Shown here piece by piece: positions 57,759-64,000 of a DNA stretch of 64,000 bases. The notes beneath the pieces are model-generated. The model saw only the letters and a list, made by a program, of their open reading frames with translations, was not told the DNA's origin and did not search any database. This DNA is from Borrelia parkeri (lineage in GTDB: Bacteria; Spirochaetota; Spirochaetia; Borreliales; Borreliaceae), in assembly GCF_023035815.1 (NCBI RefSeq), contig NZ_CP073159.1, positions 682,001-746,000 on the forward strand, given 5' to 3'. How positions within the stretch are numbered: position 1 is the stretch's first letter; every line of letters starts with the position of its first letter. A program made the translations under genes and the position numbers.

Positions 57759-59108
57759 GTGTTTGAGAATTTAGGTGCGGGTTTTAGAGATTTTGTAAAG
57801 TATATCTCTGGAAAATCTGTGATAAATGAGAAAAATATTGAAGCAGCCATTGACACTATTAAGAATGCCTTAATTGAAGCCGATGTTAATTTAAGAGTTG
57901 TAAGACGTTTTATAAATTCTGTAGTCGAAGAGGCAAAGGGGATTAAAGTTTTAAGAAATATTGATCCTAAGTCTCAGTTTATTAAGATTGTTAATGATAA
58001 GCTTATAAATTTTCTGGGCGATAAGCATTCTGAGCTCGTTTTAAATCCCGTTAATAAATTATCATGCATTCTTATGCTTGGCCTTCAGGGTTCTGGGAAA
58101 ACTACAACATGTACAAAACTTGCGATGCGACTTAAATCAGAGAATCGGAAAGTTCTTCTTGTAGCTGCAGATACTTTTAGAGCGGCAGCGGTTAATCAGT
58201 TAAAGATTTTGGGTGTGCAAGTTGGTGTTTCTGTGTTTTCTCTTGAGGGTGAGAGTGATCCTATTAAAGTTGTAAAAAAATCCATTGAATATGCTAAAAC
58301 AGAGCTTTTTGATACTGTAATAATAGATACTAGAGGGCGTCTTGAGGTTGAAGATTTATTATTAAGAGAGATAATAGAGATAAGGGATATTGTGGTCCCT
58401 ACGGAGACAATATTAGTTGCAGATGCAATGACGGGTCAGAGTGCTGTAAATATTGCTAAGGAATTTAATGATAGTGTTGGGATTACGGGTGTAATTTTTA
58501 CAAAATTTGATTCTGATGCTAGAGGTGGTGCCATATTATCACTTAAGACTATTTGTGGAGCGCCTATTAAATTTGTTGGAGTTGGAGAAAAACCTGAGGA
58601 TCTTGATGTTTTTTATCCAGATAGAGTTGCTTCACGAATTCTTGGTATGGGAGATGTTGTTAGTCTTGTTGAAAAGGCTCAAAGTGTTATAGATAAAGAA
58701 GAGGCCTTAAGACTTGAGGAAAAATTTAGGAAAGCCAACTTTAATTTTGAGGATTATTTAAATCAGTTTAAATATATGCGTAATATGGGTGGAATTTCTA
58801 GTTTGATGGGAATGCTTCCGGGTGTTTCATTAGAAATGTTAAATCGTGGTGTTGATGAAAGAGAACTTAAAAGGGAAGAAGCAATTATTCTGTCTATGAC
58901 TAAAAAAGAGAGGTTAAATCCTGTAATTTTAAATAGTTCTTCAAGAAAGAAAAGAATAGCTTTGGGAAGTGGCACAACGGTTTTTGAGGTAAACAAGCTT
59001 ATGAAAAAATTTAGTCAGGCCGTTTTGATGATGAAGAAAATGAAAAATAAGAGTTTTCAAAATAAGATAGCATCTCTTTTTGGAGATAAAGGAGGAATGG
59101 TAAATTGA
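57759..59108 (+). CDS. ffh: Signal recognition particle protein Ffh
   Basis: GTPase that, with 4.5S RNA, delivers ribosomes making membrane proteins to FtsY. Order: N domain, G domain with GLQGSGKTTT (G1, about 110), TKFDSDARGG (G4) and GVGEKPEDL (G5), then Met-rich M domain (about 300-449). The G3 motif, usually DTAGR, reads DTRGR here, an unexpected change. GTG start with AAGGTG upstream. The last 4 bases overlap rpsP, so the operon is ffh-rpsP-khpA-rimM-trmD-rplS. Confidence 0.96.
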   Translation: MFENLGAGFRDFVKYISGKSVINEKNIEAAIDTIKNALIEADVNLRVVRRFINSVVEEAKGIKVLRNIDPKSQFIKIVNDKLINFLGDKHSELVLNPVNKLSCILMLGLQGSGKTTTCTKLAMRLKSENRKVLLVAADTFRAAAVNQLKILGVQVGVSVFSLEGESDPIKVVKKSIEYAKTELFDTVIIDTRGRLEVEDLLLREIIEIRDIVVPTETILVADAMTGQSAVNIAKEFNDSVGITGVIFTKFDSDARGGAILSLKTICGAPIKFVGVGEKPEDLDVFYPDRVASRILGMGDVVSLVEKAQSVIDKEEALRLEEKFRKANFNFEDYLNQFKYMRNMGGISSLMGMLPGVSLEMLNRGVDERELKREEAIILSMTKKERLNPVILNSSSRKKRIALGSGTTVFEVNKLMKKFSQAVLMMKKMKNKSFQNKIASLFGDKGGMVN

Positions 59109-59356
59109 GTGTTAGGATAAGATTAAAGAGGATGGGGGCAAAAAAGAGGCCTTATTATAGAATTGTAGTCATGGATTCTGCTTCGCCTAGAGATGGACGA
59201 GCCATTGAAGAGCTTGGGTATTATCATCCTGTTGAAAAGCAAAATCAAGTCAAAATCAATGAGAATAAATTTAGAGATTGGATAGGCAAAGGAGCTATTC
59301 CAAGTGATACTGTTAAAAAAATTTTGAATAAAAATAATTTTAAAGTTGAGAGTTAG
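59105..59356 (+). CDS. rpsP: 30S ribosomal protein S16
   Basis: 83-residue ribosomal protein. SVRIRLKRMGAKKRPYYRIVVMDS at the start (split) and the DGRAIEELGYYHP motif are typical. TTG start overlapping the ffh stop (TTGA) with GGAGG about 10 bases upstream. Confidence 0.97.
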   Translation: MSVRIRLKRMGAKKRPYYRIVVMDSASPRDGRAIEELGYYHPVEKQNQVKINENKFRDWIGKGAIPSDTVKKILNKNNFKVES

Positions 59357-59365
59357 GAGGACTTA

Positions 59366-59614
59366 ATGAAAGAGTACGGTAATGAAATTGAGCTTATAGA
59401 ATTTGTAGTCAAATCTCTTGTAGATAAAAGAGATGAGGTTAAGTTAAATGTAGTTGAAGGTGAGAAATCAACTATTTTGGAATTAAGAGTTTCTGCAAAT
59501 GATGTTGGCAAAATAATTGGAAGAAGAGGACGCATTGCAAGGGCTATTAGGACACTTCTTAGTGCTTGTGCTGCAAAAACAAATAGGAGAGTTCAACTAG
59601 AAATTTTGGACTAA
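59366..59614 (+). CDS. khpA: RNA-binding KH-domain protein KhpA (YlqC)
   Basis: 82-residue single KH domain protein. The GxxG loop is IIGRRGRIARAIRTLL near residue 52. It occupies the usual place between rpsP and rimM. In other bacteria it pairs with KhpB to bind RNA; that role is inferred here. The ATG follows TAGGAGG. Confidence 0.92.
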   Translation: MKEYGNEIELIEFVVKSLVDKRDEVKLNVVEGEKSTILELRVSANDVGKIIGRRGRIARAIRTLLSACAAKTNRRVQLEILD

Positions 59615-59617
59615 TTT

Positions 59618-60118
59618 ATGTTTGTAAAAGGCATAATATTGTCATCTTATGGAATTAATGGATATGCTAAAGTTAAGAGCATATCCAATGGTTTTGATGA
59701 TTTTTTTGATTTAAAGGGTAATAAATTAGTTTTAAAAAAGGAATGTTGCTCTTCAATTGAAGTTAAAGTTGAAGACGTATCTTTAATGAATCATTCATTG
59801 TTATTGAAATTTGAAGAATTCAATACTCCTGAGCCTATCAAGGATTTAATCGGCTTCGAGTTATGGGTAAATGATGAATTTGCATCTAAATTGGAAGAGG
59901 GTGAGTATTACTTTGGCGAGCTTATTGGTTATAAACTTGTTAATAATGGAAAAGAATTGGGAGTTGTTGTATCTTTTTTTGAGTGTGTTGCGTCAATTCT
60001 TCTTGAAGTTAAAGTTGGAAGTAAATTATTTTTTGTTCCCTTTTTAAATATTTATCTTGGAGATATTGATAGGGAATTTAAAACTATTGAGCTTAAGGTG
60101 TTAGATCTCTTAAAATGA
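59618..60118 (+). CDS. rimM: Ribosome maturation factor RimM
   Basis: 166-residue assembly factor for the 30S head, binding S19. The N-terminal RimM domain (KGIILSSYGINGYAKVKS) and a C-terminal PRC-barrel (from about residue 95, EYYFGELIGYKLV) are visible. It starts 3 bases after khpA and its last 4 bases overlap trmD. Confidence 0.92.
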   Translation: MFVKGIILSSYGINGYAKVKSISNGFDDFFDLKGNKLVLKKECCSSIEVKVEDVSLMNHSLLLKFEEFNTPEPIKDLIGFELWVNDEFASKLEEGEYYFGELIGYKLVNNGKELGVVVSFFECVASILLEVKVGSKLFFVPFLNIYLGDIDREFKTIELKVLDLLK

Positions 60119-60834
60119 AAATTACTATTCTCTCTTTATTTCCTTCAATCATTACTCCATTTTTTGAAAATTCAATAATGAAAAAAGTTATAAATAAAGG
60201 CATCATCAGTTGTGAAGTCATATCTATTCGTGATTTTTCTGATGATAAACATAAAAGATGCGATGATATTCCTTATGGTGGGGGTGCGGGTATGGTTTTA
60301 AAAGCCCAGCCTATCTCTGCTGCTCTTGATTATGTAAATGCAAGATCAAAAACCACAATATTTGTAAGTCCATCTGGGTTGAAATATAATCAAAAATTGG
60401 CTTATGACTTGTCAAAGAAGAATGAACTTGTTATAATTTGTGGAAGATATGAAGGGCTTGATCAACGTATAATTGATTTGTATGTTGATTTTGAAATTTC
60501 AGTTGGAGATTATGTATTATCCTCAGGTGAGGTTGCTGCTCTTGTCATAATAGATAGTGTATATAGATTGTTAGAGGGTGTAATAAATCCGAATTCCTTG
60601 CTTGAGGAATCTTTCAGTTGTGAGTGTGGCTTGCTTGAGTATCCTCACTATACTAAGCCTTATGAATTTAAGGGATTAGAAGTTCCTAATGTGCTTCTTT
60701 CAGGTCATCACGAGGAAATAAGAAAATGGCGATTTATGAAGTCTATTGAAAAAACAAAGAAAAATAGATATGATTTGTACCTTAAATATTTGGAAATGAG
60801 AGGAGAAAATGATGGATTTAATAAGAAAAATTGA
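60115..60834 (+). CDS. trmD: tRNA (guanine-N1)-methyltransferase TrmD
   Basis: Methylates G37 of tRNAs, preventing frameshifting. SPOUT family: [17 protein letters not shown] near 50, SPSGLKYNQ near 85, [13 protein letters not shown] near 111 and the knot segment [19 protein letters not shown]. 239 residues. It overlaps rimM by 4 bases and rplS by 26 bases. Confidence 0.98.
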   Translation: MKITILSLFPSIITPFFENSIMKKVINKGIISCEVISIRDFSDDKHKRCDDIPYGGGAGMVLKAQPISAALDYVNARSKTTIFVSPSGLKYNQKLAYDLSKKNELVIICGRYEGLDQRIIDLYVDFEISVGDYVLSSGEVAALVIIDSVYRLLEGVINPNSLLEESFSCECGLLEYPHYTKPYEFKGLEVPNVLLSGHHEEIRKWRFMKSIEKTKKNRYDLYLKYLEMRGENDGFNKKN

Positions 60835-61174
60835 AGCTAAAGGAAAGAGAACAGAAAGTTTTGATTTTAGGGTAGGAGATACTATACGTGTTAGTTATAA
60901 AATAATTGAAGGCACTAATGAGAGAATTCAAAATTTTGAGGGTCTTGTTATATCTATTCAAAATAAAGGTATTGGACAAACTTTTTTAGTTAGAAAAATT
61001 TCTTCAGGCATTGGAGTTGAGAAAATTTTTCCTATGCATTCACCTATTATAGAAAAGGTTCAAGTGTTAAAGAGAGGGAAGGTAAGGCGGGCAAAACTTT
61101 ACTATATGAGAGATAGAATTGGTAAAGCCGCTATGAAGGTAAAAGCGCGTCTTGATATTAAGAAGCTTAAATAA
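60809..61174 (+). CDS. rplS: 50S ribosomal protein L19
   Basis: 121-residue ribosomal protein. [26 protein letters not shown] and [13 protein letters not shown] are hallmarks. Two adjacent ATG codons are present; AGGAG fits the second better. It overlaps trmD, and a downstream frame begins 23 bases before its end. Confidence 0.98.
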   Translation: MMDLIRKIEAKGKRTESFDFRVGDTIRVSYKIIEGTNERIQNFEGLVISIQNKGIGQTFLVRKISSGIGVEKIFPMHSPIIEKVQVLKRGKVRRAKLYYMRDRIGKAAMKVKARLDIKKLK

Positions 61175-61982
61175 TACTCAAGTATCTAAAATTACTTTAA
61201 ATAAAAAGTTTCCTTTAAATGGAAGATTGCAAGTTATTAAGTCCCTTGGTGTTAATAAGTGGCTTGTATCTTTTTTAGGCAATTATTTTGAAGTAAAGAG
61301 TAATTTACCATTAAGAGTTGGTTTTAAGTATTTTGCTAAGATGGTTAGTACTTCAGGTAATTTTTTGATTCATGTTAATTATGCATCTATGTTTAGAGAT
61401 TTAGATTTATCTGAAACTGATGATAAGGTTGTATTTAAACGAAGAGGTGATTTTTTAGATCAAAACACTAAGAAATTGTTTAGGAATATTTTTGCTAATA
61501 TAAAAGATGAGTTTGTTTTAAAGTTTCTTTTAACTTTGTATGATCAAATTATAACAGAACAGGATTTTATGCAAATTTATAATTATTTTGGTAGTAAATT
61601 AGGAATAAGAGAACAGGATAATAAACTACCAATTTTTATTGAAAACAATAATAATTTTATTATTTCAATTCCCTTTAAATTTATGGAAGGAAGTGGTTTG
61701 TTATTTTTATTTTCTTATAAAGATTTAGAAGTGGTTTATAAGTGGAGTTTCGTTTATTTTTTTAATGAACAAGAAAAAATTATTTGTGAGATTAATCATT
61801 TCGGAGTTGATTCTAAATTAAGAATATATGCAGATTTTGATTTAAATAATATTGTTAGAGAGCTGAGAAGTTCTCTTTTTTGTTATAATATAACTGATAT
61901 AAAAATATTAAATTCAATTCAAGAATTTGAAGATTTTGATTGTGAAGTAATAGTAGCTAAGAGTATTGATTATGAGATATGA
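61152..61982 (+). CDS. Conserved protein of unknown function, possibly YlqG/FliK-C-like
   Basis: A 276-residue protein I cannot assign by motif. It begins at TTG overlapping the end of rplS by 23 bases. Its place between rplS and a FlhB-like gene mirrors B. subtilis, where ylqG precedes ylqH, so a YlqG role is a positional inference. The middle (about 95-145) looks helical and the C-terminal half beta-rich. No membrane helix or signal peptide. The start is uncertain because no ribosome site is clear. Confidence 0.7.
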   Translation: MILRSLNNTQVSKITLNKKFPLNGRLQVIKSLGVNKWLVSFLGNYFEVKSNLPLRVGFKYFAKMVSTSGNFLIHVNYASMFRDLDLSETDDKVVFKRRGDFLDQNTKKLFRNIFANIKDEFVLKFLLTLYDQIITEQDFMQIYNYFGSKLGIREQDNKLPIFIENNNNFIISIPFKFMEGSGLLFLFSYKDLEVVYKWSFVYFFNEQEKIICEINHFGVDSKLRIYADFDLNNIVRELRSSLFCYNITDIKILNSIQEFEDFDCEVIVAKSIDYEI

Positions 61983-61990
61983 GATAAGAT

Positions 61991-62251
61991 ATGCATGGAG
62001 AAAAATTAGCTTTATTGATTAAATATGATACTAAATTTCCAGCGCCTTTTATTTTAGCTAAGGCCAGGGGAGAGAAGGTCTTACGTATAAAAGAACTTGC
62101 TAAGCGAGAGAGTATTCCTATTGTGGAGGATAAATATTTAGCTGAGAGCTTGTTTTTGGTTAATGAGGGTGATTTTATTGATTCTAAGTATTTTAAAGTA
62201 GTTGCACATATTTTATCTGTTGTTTATAAATTAAAGAGTGATAAATTATGA
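61991..62251 (+). CDS. FlhB C-terminal-like protein (FlhX/YlqH type)
   Basis: An 86-residue protein matching the cytoplasmic half of the flagellar export switch FlhB: ALLIKYDTKFPAPFILAKARG and ESIPIVEDKYLAESL correspond to the segments after the cleavage site. It lacks the NPTH autocleavage site and membrane helices of true FlhB. Its stop codon overlaps the start of the yraN remnant (ATGA). The role may be export modulation or a housekeeping function; unproven. Confidence 0.88.
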   Translation: MHGEKLALLIKYDTKFPAPFILAKARGEKVLRIKELAKRESIPIVEDKYLAESLFLVNEGDFIDSKYFKVVAHILSVVYKLKSDKL

Positions 62252-62452
62252 ATGTTAGACAAATTGGAAATCGTGGCGAGGGTTTTGCTTTAAAATATTT
62301 GCTTGAGAAGCTTAATAATTTTTATTTTATAGAGATAAAATCTTTAAATGTTACAGTATTAGAATATATCACATTTAGTGATTTGAGGTCATTTATAATG
62401 TTTTTTTGATATTGTGTTCAATTTTAAGAGATTACTTATTTGTCTTGTATAG
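62248..62452 (+). pseudogene. yraN: Broken yraN (UPF0102) remnant: internal deletion plus frameshift
   Basis: The ATG overlaps the FlhB-like stop. The frame gives QIGNRGEGFALKYLLEK, the YraN N-terminus, then jumps to FYFIEIKSLN, corresponding to the VFVEVK strand of the family. The segment that should hold GEIDLI (nuclease-type acidic residues) is missing. The frame stops at TGA 62407. Shifting by one base at the T7 run (62401-62407) gives FFDIVFNFKRLLICLV to a stop at 62450, which resembles the RFDVV end of YraN. So the gene seems inactivated by a deletion and a frameshift. Confidence 0.72.
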
Positions 62453-62468
62453 ATTAAGGGAGATAGCA

Positions 62469-63008
62469 TTGAAGTCTAATCAAAATAAAGCTTGTGGCAA
62501 TGATTTTAAAAAGGTAAACAAAGTTCCTTATTGGAAAATGAGAAAAGTAAAATCTGAGCTTAAAAAACAAAATGCTGAGGCTTTAAATACTAATGATAAT
62601 AAATCTGTGGGTACTAACTCTAATGACCAAAAGAATTATAAGGGTAATAAACAAAAAGGACTTAGTAAAGACCGCAGATTGCGTATAAGGTTTAAAGAAT
62701 CATGTCCTATTTGTGAGAAACCTATCAGGGATATTATTTCTTGTATGTCTATGAAGTTAAATGGTGAAGATAAACCTATACATTTTGATTGTGCTATTGA
62801 TAAATTGAAGTCTGAGAATGAGCTTTTTAAGAATGAAAGTTTATTGTATAGGGGTGTTGGTAAATTTTTTGTTATTGATAAGTCTGTTAGAGGAGATAGC
62901 TTGGCTTTTAAGATAGTCAGGGAAATTGATTTTGAAAATTTAGAGAGTTGTCCTAGTTGGCGAAAAAAAATTCTTCAAGATATGAATAAAGGATTTAAAT
63001 TTTATTAA
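62469..63008 (+). CDS. Putative zinc-binding protein of unknown function
   Basis: A basic 179-residue protein. The first 75 residues are Lys/Asn-rich and probably disordered. The core has [11 protein letters not shown] followed by a His/Cys pair (HFDCAIDKL), a plausible zinc site of C-x2-C-x(n)-H-x2-C type. The C-terminal third (about 120-179) has [23 protein letters not shown], which looks beta-rich. TTG at 62469 is chosen because AAGGGAG precedes it by 6 bases; a longer frame would include the yraN remnant. Nucleic-acid binding is a guess. Confidence 0.8.
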   Translation: MKSNQNKACGNDFKKVNKVPYWKMRKVKSELKKQNAEALNTNDNKSVGTNSNDQKNYKGNKQKGLSKDRRLRIRFKESCPICEKPIRDIISCMSMKLNGEDKPIHFDCAIDKLKSENELFKNESLLYRGVGKFFVIDKSVRGDSLAFKIVREIDFENLESCPSWRKKILQDMNKGFKFY

Positions 63009-63010
63009 TT

Positions 63011-63508
63011 ATGAGAGTAGCATTATTTCCTGGGTCATTTGATCCTATTACTTGGGGACATATTGATTTAGTTAAAAGAGCATCATTAATTTTTGATAAG
63101 GTTATTGTTCTTGTTTCTAATAACAGTGCTAAGAGTTATTTGCTTAGTGATATTGAAAGATATGAACTTACTTTTGAGGTTATTGCATCTTTAGGATGGT
63201 CAAGAATTTTTGTAGATAGGTATGATGGAATTATTTTGGATTATGCTTTAAAAAATGATATTGGTTTTATTGTTAGGGGTGTTAGGGCTTTTCATGATTT
63301 TGAATTTGAATTTGAAAGATATGTTGTTAGTAACAAGCTTAGTCCTTCAATAGACATAGTATTTTTACCAAGTAGTGATAAATATCTGTTTGTAAGGTCA
63401 GCTCTTGTTAAAGAATTAATAAAGAATAAGAATTTTGATCTCTCAAGTTTTATTCCGGATTTAGTGCAAAAAAAGTTGAAATCTAAATTTATTGACAAAT
63501 TATCTTAA
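63011..63508 (+). CDS. coaD: Phosphopantetheine adenylyltransferase
   Basis: Penultimate step of coenzyme A synthesis: 4'-phosphopantetheine plus ATP to dephospho-Co[18 protein letters not shown] at the N-terminus contains the TxGH nucleotidyl-transfer motif, and [11 protein letters not shown] and the [17 protein letters not shown] segment are typical. 165 residues. It is 2 bases after the zinc-binding gene. Next come rpmF and acpP, whose product also needs phosphopantetheine. Confidence 0.95.
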   Translation: MRVALFPGSFDPITWGHIDLVKRASLIFDKVIVLVSNNSAKSYLLSDIERYELTFEVIASLGWSRIFVDRYDGIILDYALKNDIGFIVRGVRAFHDFEFEFERYVVSNKLSPSIDIVFLPSSDKYLFVRSALVKELIKNKNFDLSSFIPDLVQKKLKSKFIDKLS

Positions 63509-63530
63509 TAATATATATATTATTAAGATA
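63501..63530. repeat. 30-base perfect palindrome at the coaD end
   Basis: Bases 63501-63530 are self-complementary over all 15 base pairs, with no loop mismatch; arms begin TATCTTAATAATATA. The coaD stop codon lies inside it. It is followed by TGTTTGTTTATGTTTAAGGAG, the rpmF leader. It could be a terminator without a strong T run, or an operator for rpmF-acpP. Confidence 0.7.
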
Positions 63531-63559
63531 TGTTTGTTTATGTTTAAGGAGACAAAGAA

Positions 63560-63742
63560 ATGGCTGTTCCAAAATTTAAGCCTTCAAAGTCTAGAAGTAG
63601 GACGAGGCGCAGTATAAATATGAGGAAAAAAATACCTCAATTTCAAGAGTGTTCAAATTGTGGTAATCTTGCAGTAAGGCACAGAGTATGTGTTAAGTGT
63701 GGTTATTATAGAAATAGTCAATATTTAGAATTAGGATTGTAG
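63560..63742 (+). CDS. rpmF: 50S ribosomal protein L32
   Basis: 60-residue ribosomal protein. [17 protein letters not shown] is the family start and CSNCGN with CVKCGYY forms the zinc-binding type of L32. The ATG follows AAGGAGA. It lies upstream of acpP, the standard bacterial arrangement. Confidence 0.97.
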   Translation: MAVPKFKPSKSRSRTRRSINMRKKIPQFQECSNCGNLAVRHRVCVKCGYYRNSQYLELGL

Positions 63743-63764
63743 TTTGAACGAGGAATGTTTGTTT

Positions 63765-64000
63765 ATGGGTCAAAATGAGATTTTTAAAAAGGTTAGGTCT
63801 ATCATATCCGAGCAGCTTGATAAAAAAGAAGATGAAATTACTATGGAATCTAGGTTTGTTGAGGATCTAGGTGCAGACAGTCTTGATATTTATGAACTTT
63901 TATATTTACTTGAGGAAGCATTTGATGATAAGATCCCAGAAAATGAGGCTAGTGAATTTGAGACTATAGGTGATGTTGTTGCCTTTATTGAGAAAAAAAA
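63765..64000 (+). CDS. acpP: Acyl carrier protein, cut by the window end
   Basis: Small acidic carrier of acyl groups on a phosphopantetheine arm. [16 protein letters not shown] carries the modified Ser of the DSL motif. 78 residues are visible and the frame is open at 64000, so only the last few residues are missing. ATG at 63765 has GAGGA about 10 bases upstream; a TTG at 63759 has better spacing, but the sequence [10 protein letters not shown] matches the known start of Borrelia ACP. Confidence 0.95.
   Translation, partial: MGQNEIFKKVRSIISEQLDKKEDEITMESRFVEDLGADSLDIYELLYLLEEAFDDKIPENEASEFETIGDVVAFIEKK

Overview
The window is a block of a Borrelia chromosome. The evidence is very AT-rich DNA with no mobile elements, spirochaete-specific genes (flaA sheath protein with a chemotaxis operon, BosR, BadR, class I LysRS, a Cys-tailed Dps, EF-G2) and a gene order that matches, as I remember it, roughly BB_0638 to BB_0704 of Borrelia burgdorferi. 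Species and clade (Lyme or relapsing fever) cannot be fixed from the sequence alone.

Layout. 1-4.9 kb: end of an NhaC-like antiporter, then potABCD (polyamine ABC transporter) and rbgA on the minus strand. 5-7.3 kb: nanE and ptsG (amino-sugar and sugar uptake). 7.3-10.6 kb: lipase-like hydrolase, bosR and a large protein of unknown function (minus). 10.8-17 kb: groL, then yajC-secD-secF with small unknown genes. 17-23.4 kb: a DnaJ-like gene, a degenerate HemW-like gene, rpiA, gpmA, class I lysS and era. 23.5-27.9 kb: a zinc-ribbon membrane protein, a DUF192 protein, a lipoprotein, a glycosyltransferase and a cell-wall amidase. 28-34 kb: flaA-cheA-cheW/CheR fusion-cheX-cheY. 34-37.1 kb: a tightly overlapping minus-strand operon, gph plus three unknowns, one with a voltage-sensor-like and HAMP-like architecture. 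37.3-41 kb: nucleoside-type ABC transporter. 41-45.3 kb: two chemoreceptors. 45.3-52.8 kb: mnmA, then a complete mevalonate operon from HMG-CoA to IPP/DMAPP. 52.9-56.2 kb: tRNA-Val, a CAP-domain protein, dps and fusA2. 56.5-57.7 kb: badR. 57.8-64 kb: ffh-rpsP-khpA-rimM-trmD-rplS, a FlhB-like gene, a broken yraN, coaD, rpmF and acpP.

How it fits together. The genes serve a host-dependent, motile spirochaete: scavenging (polyamines, sugars, nucleosides), motility and chemotaxis, stress and host-adaptation regulators (BosR, BadR, Dps), and core translation and secretion. Several features fit an iron-sparing lifestyle: the mevalonate route and type 2 (flavin) IPP isomerase, which avoid the Fe-S enzymes of the MEP pathway; a Dps with a Cys tail resembling a copper/manganese-binding one; and a HemW-like protein that has lost most of its cluster cysteines.

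The features most worth a second look are the HemW-like protein without the radical-SAM cysteines, the membrane protein with an S4-like arginine ladder joined to a HAMP-like region, nanE with no canonical start codon, the yraN pseudogene (internal deletion plus a shift at a T7 run), the long stem-loop between flaA and cheA, the 30-bp perfect palindrome between coaD and rpmF, and the arginine substitution in the Ffh G3 motif. I found no CRISPR array, insertion sequence, phage or evident foreign island.
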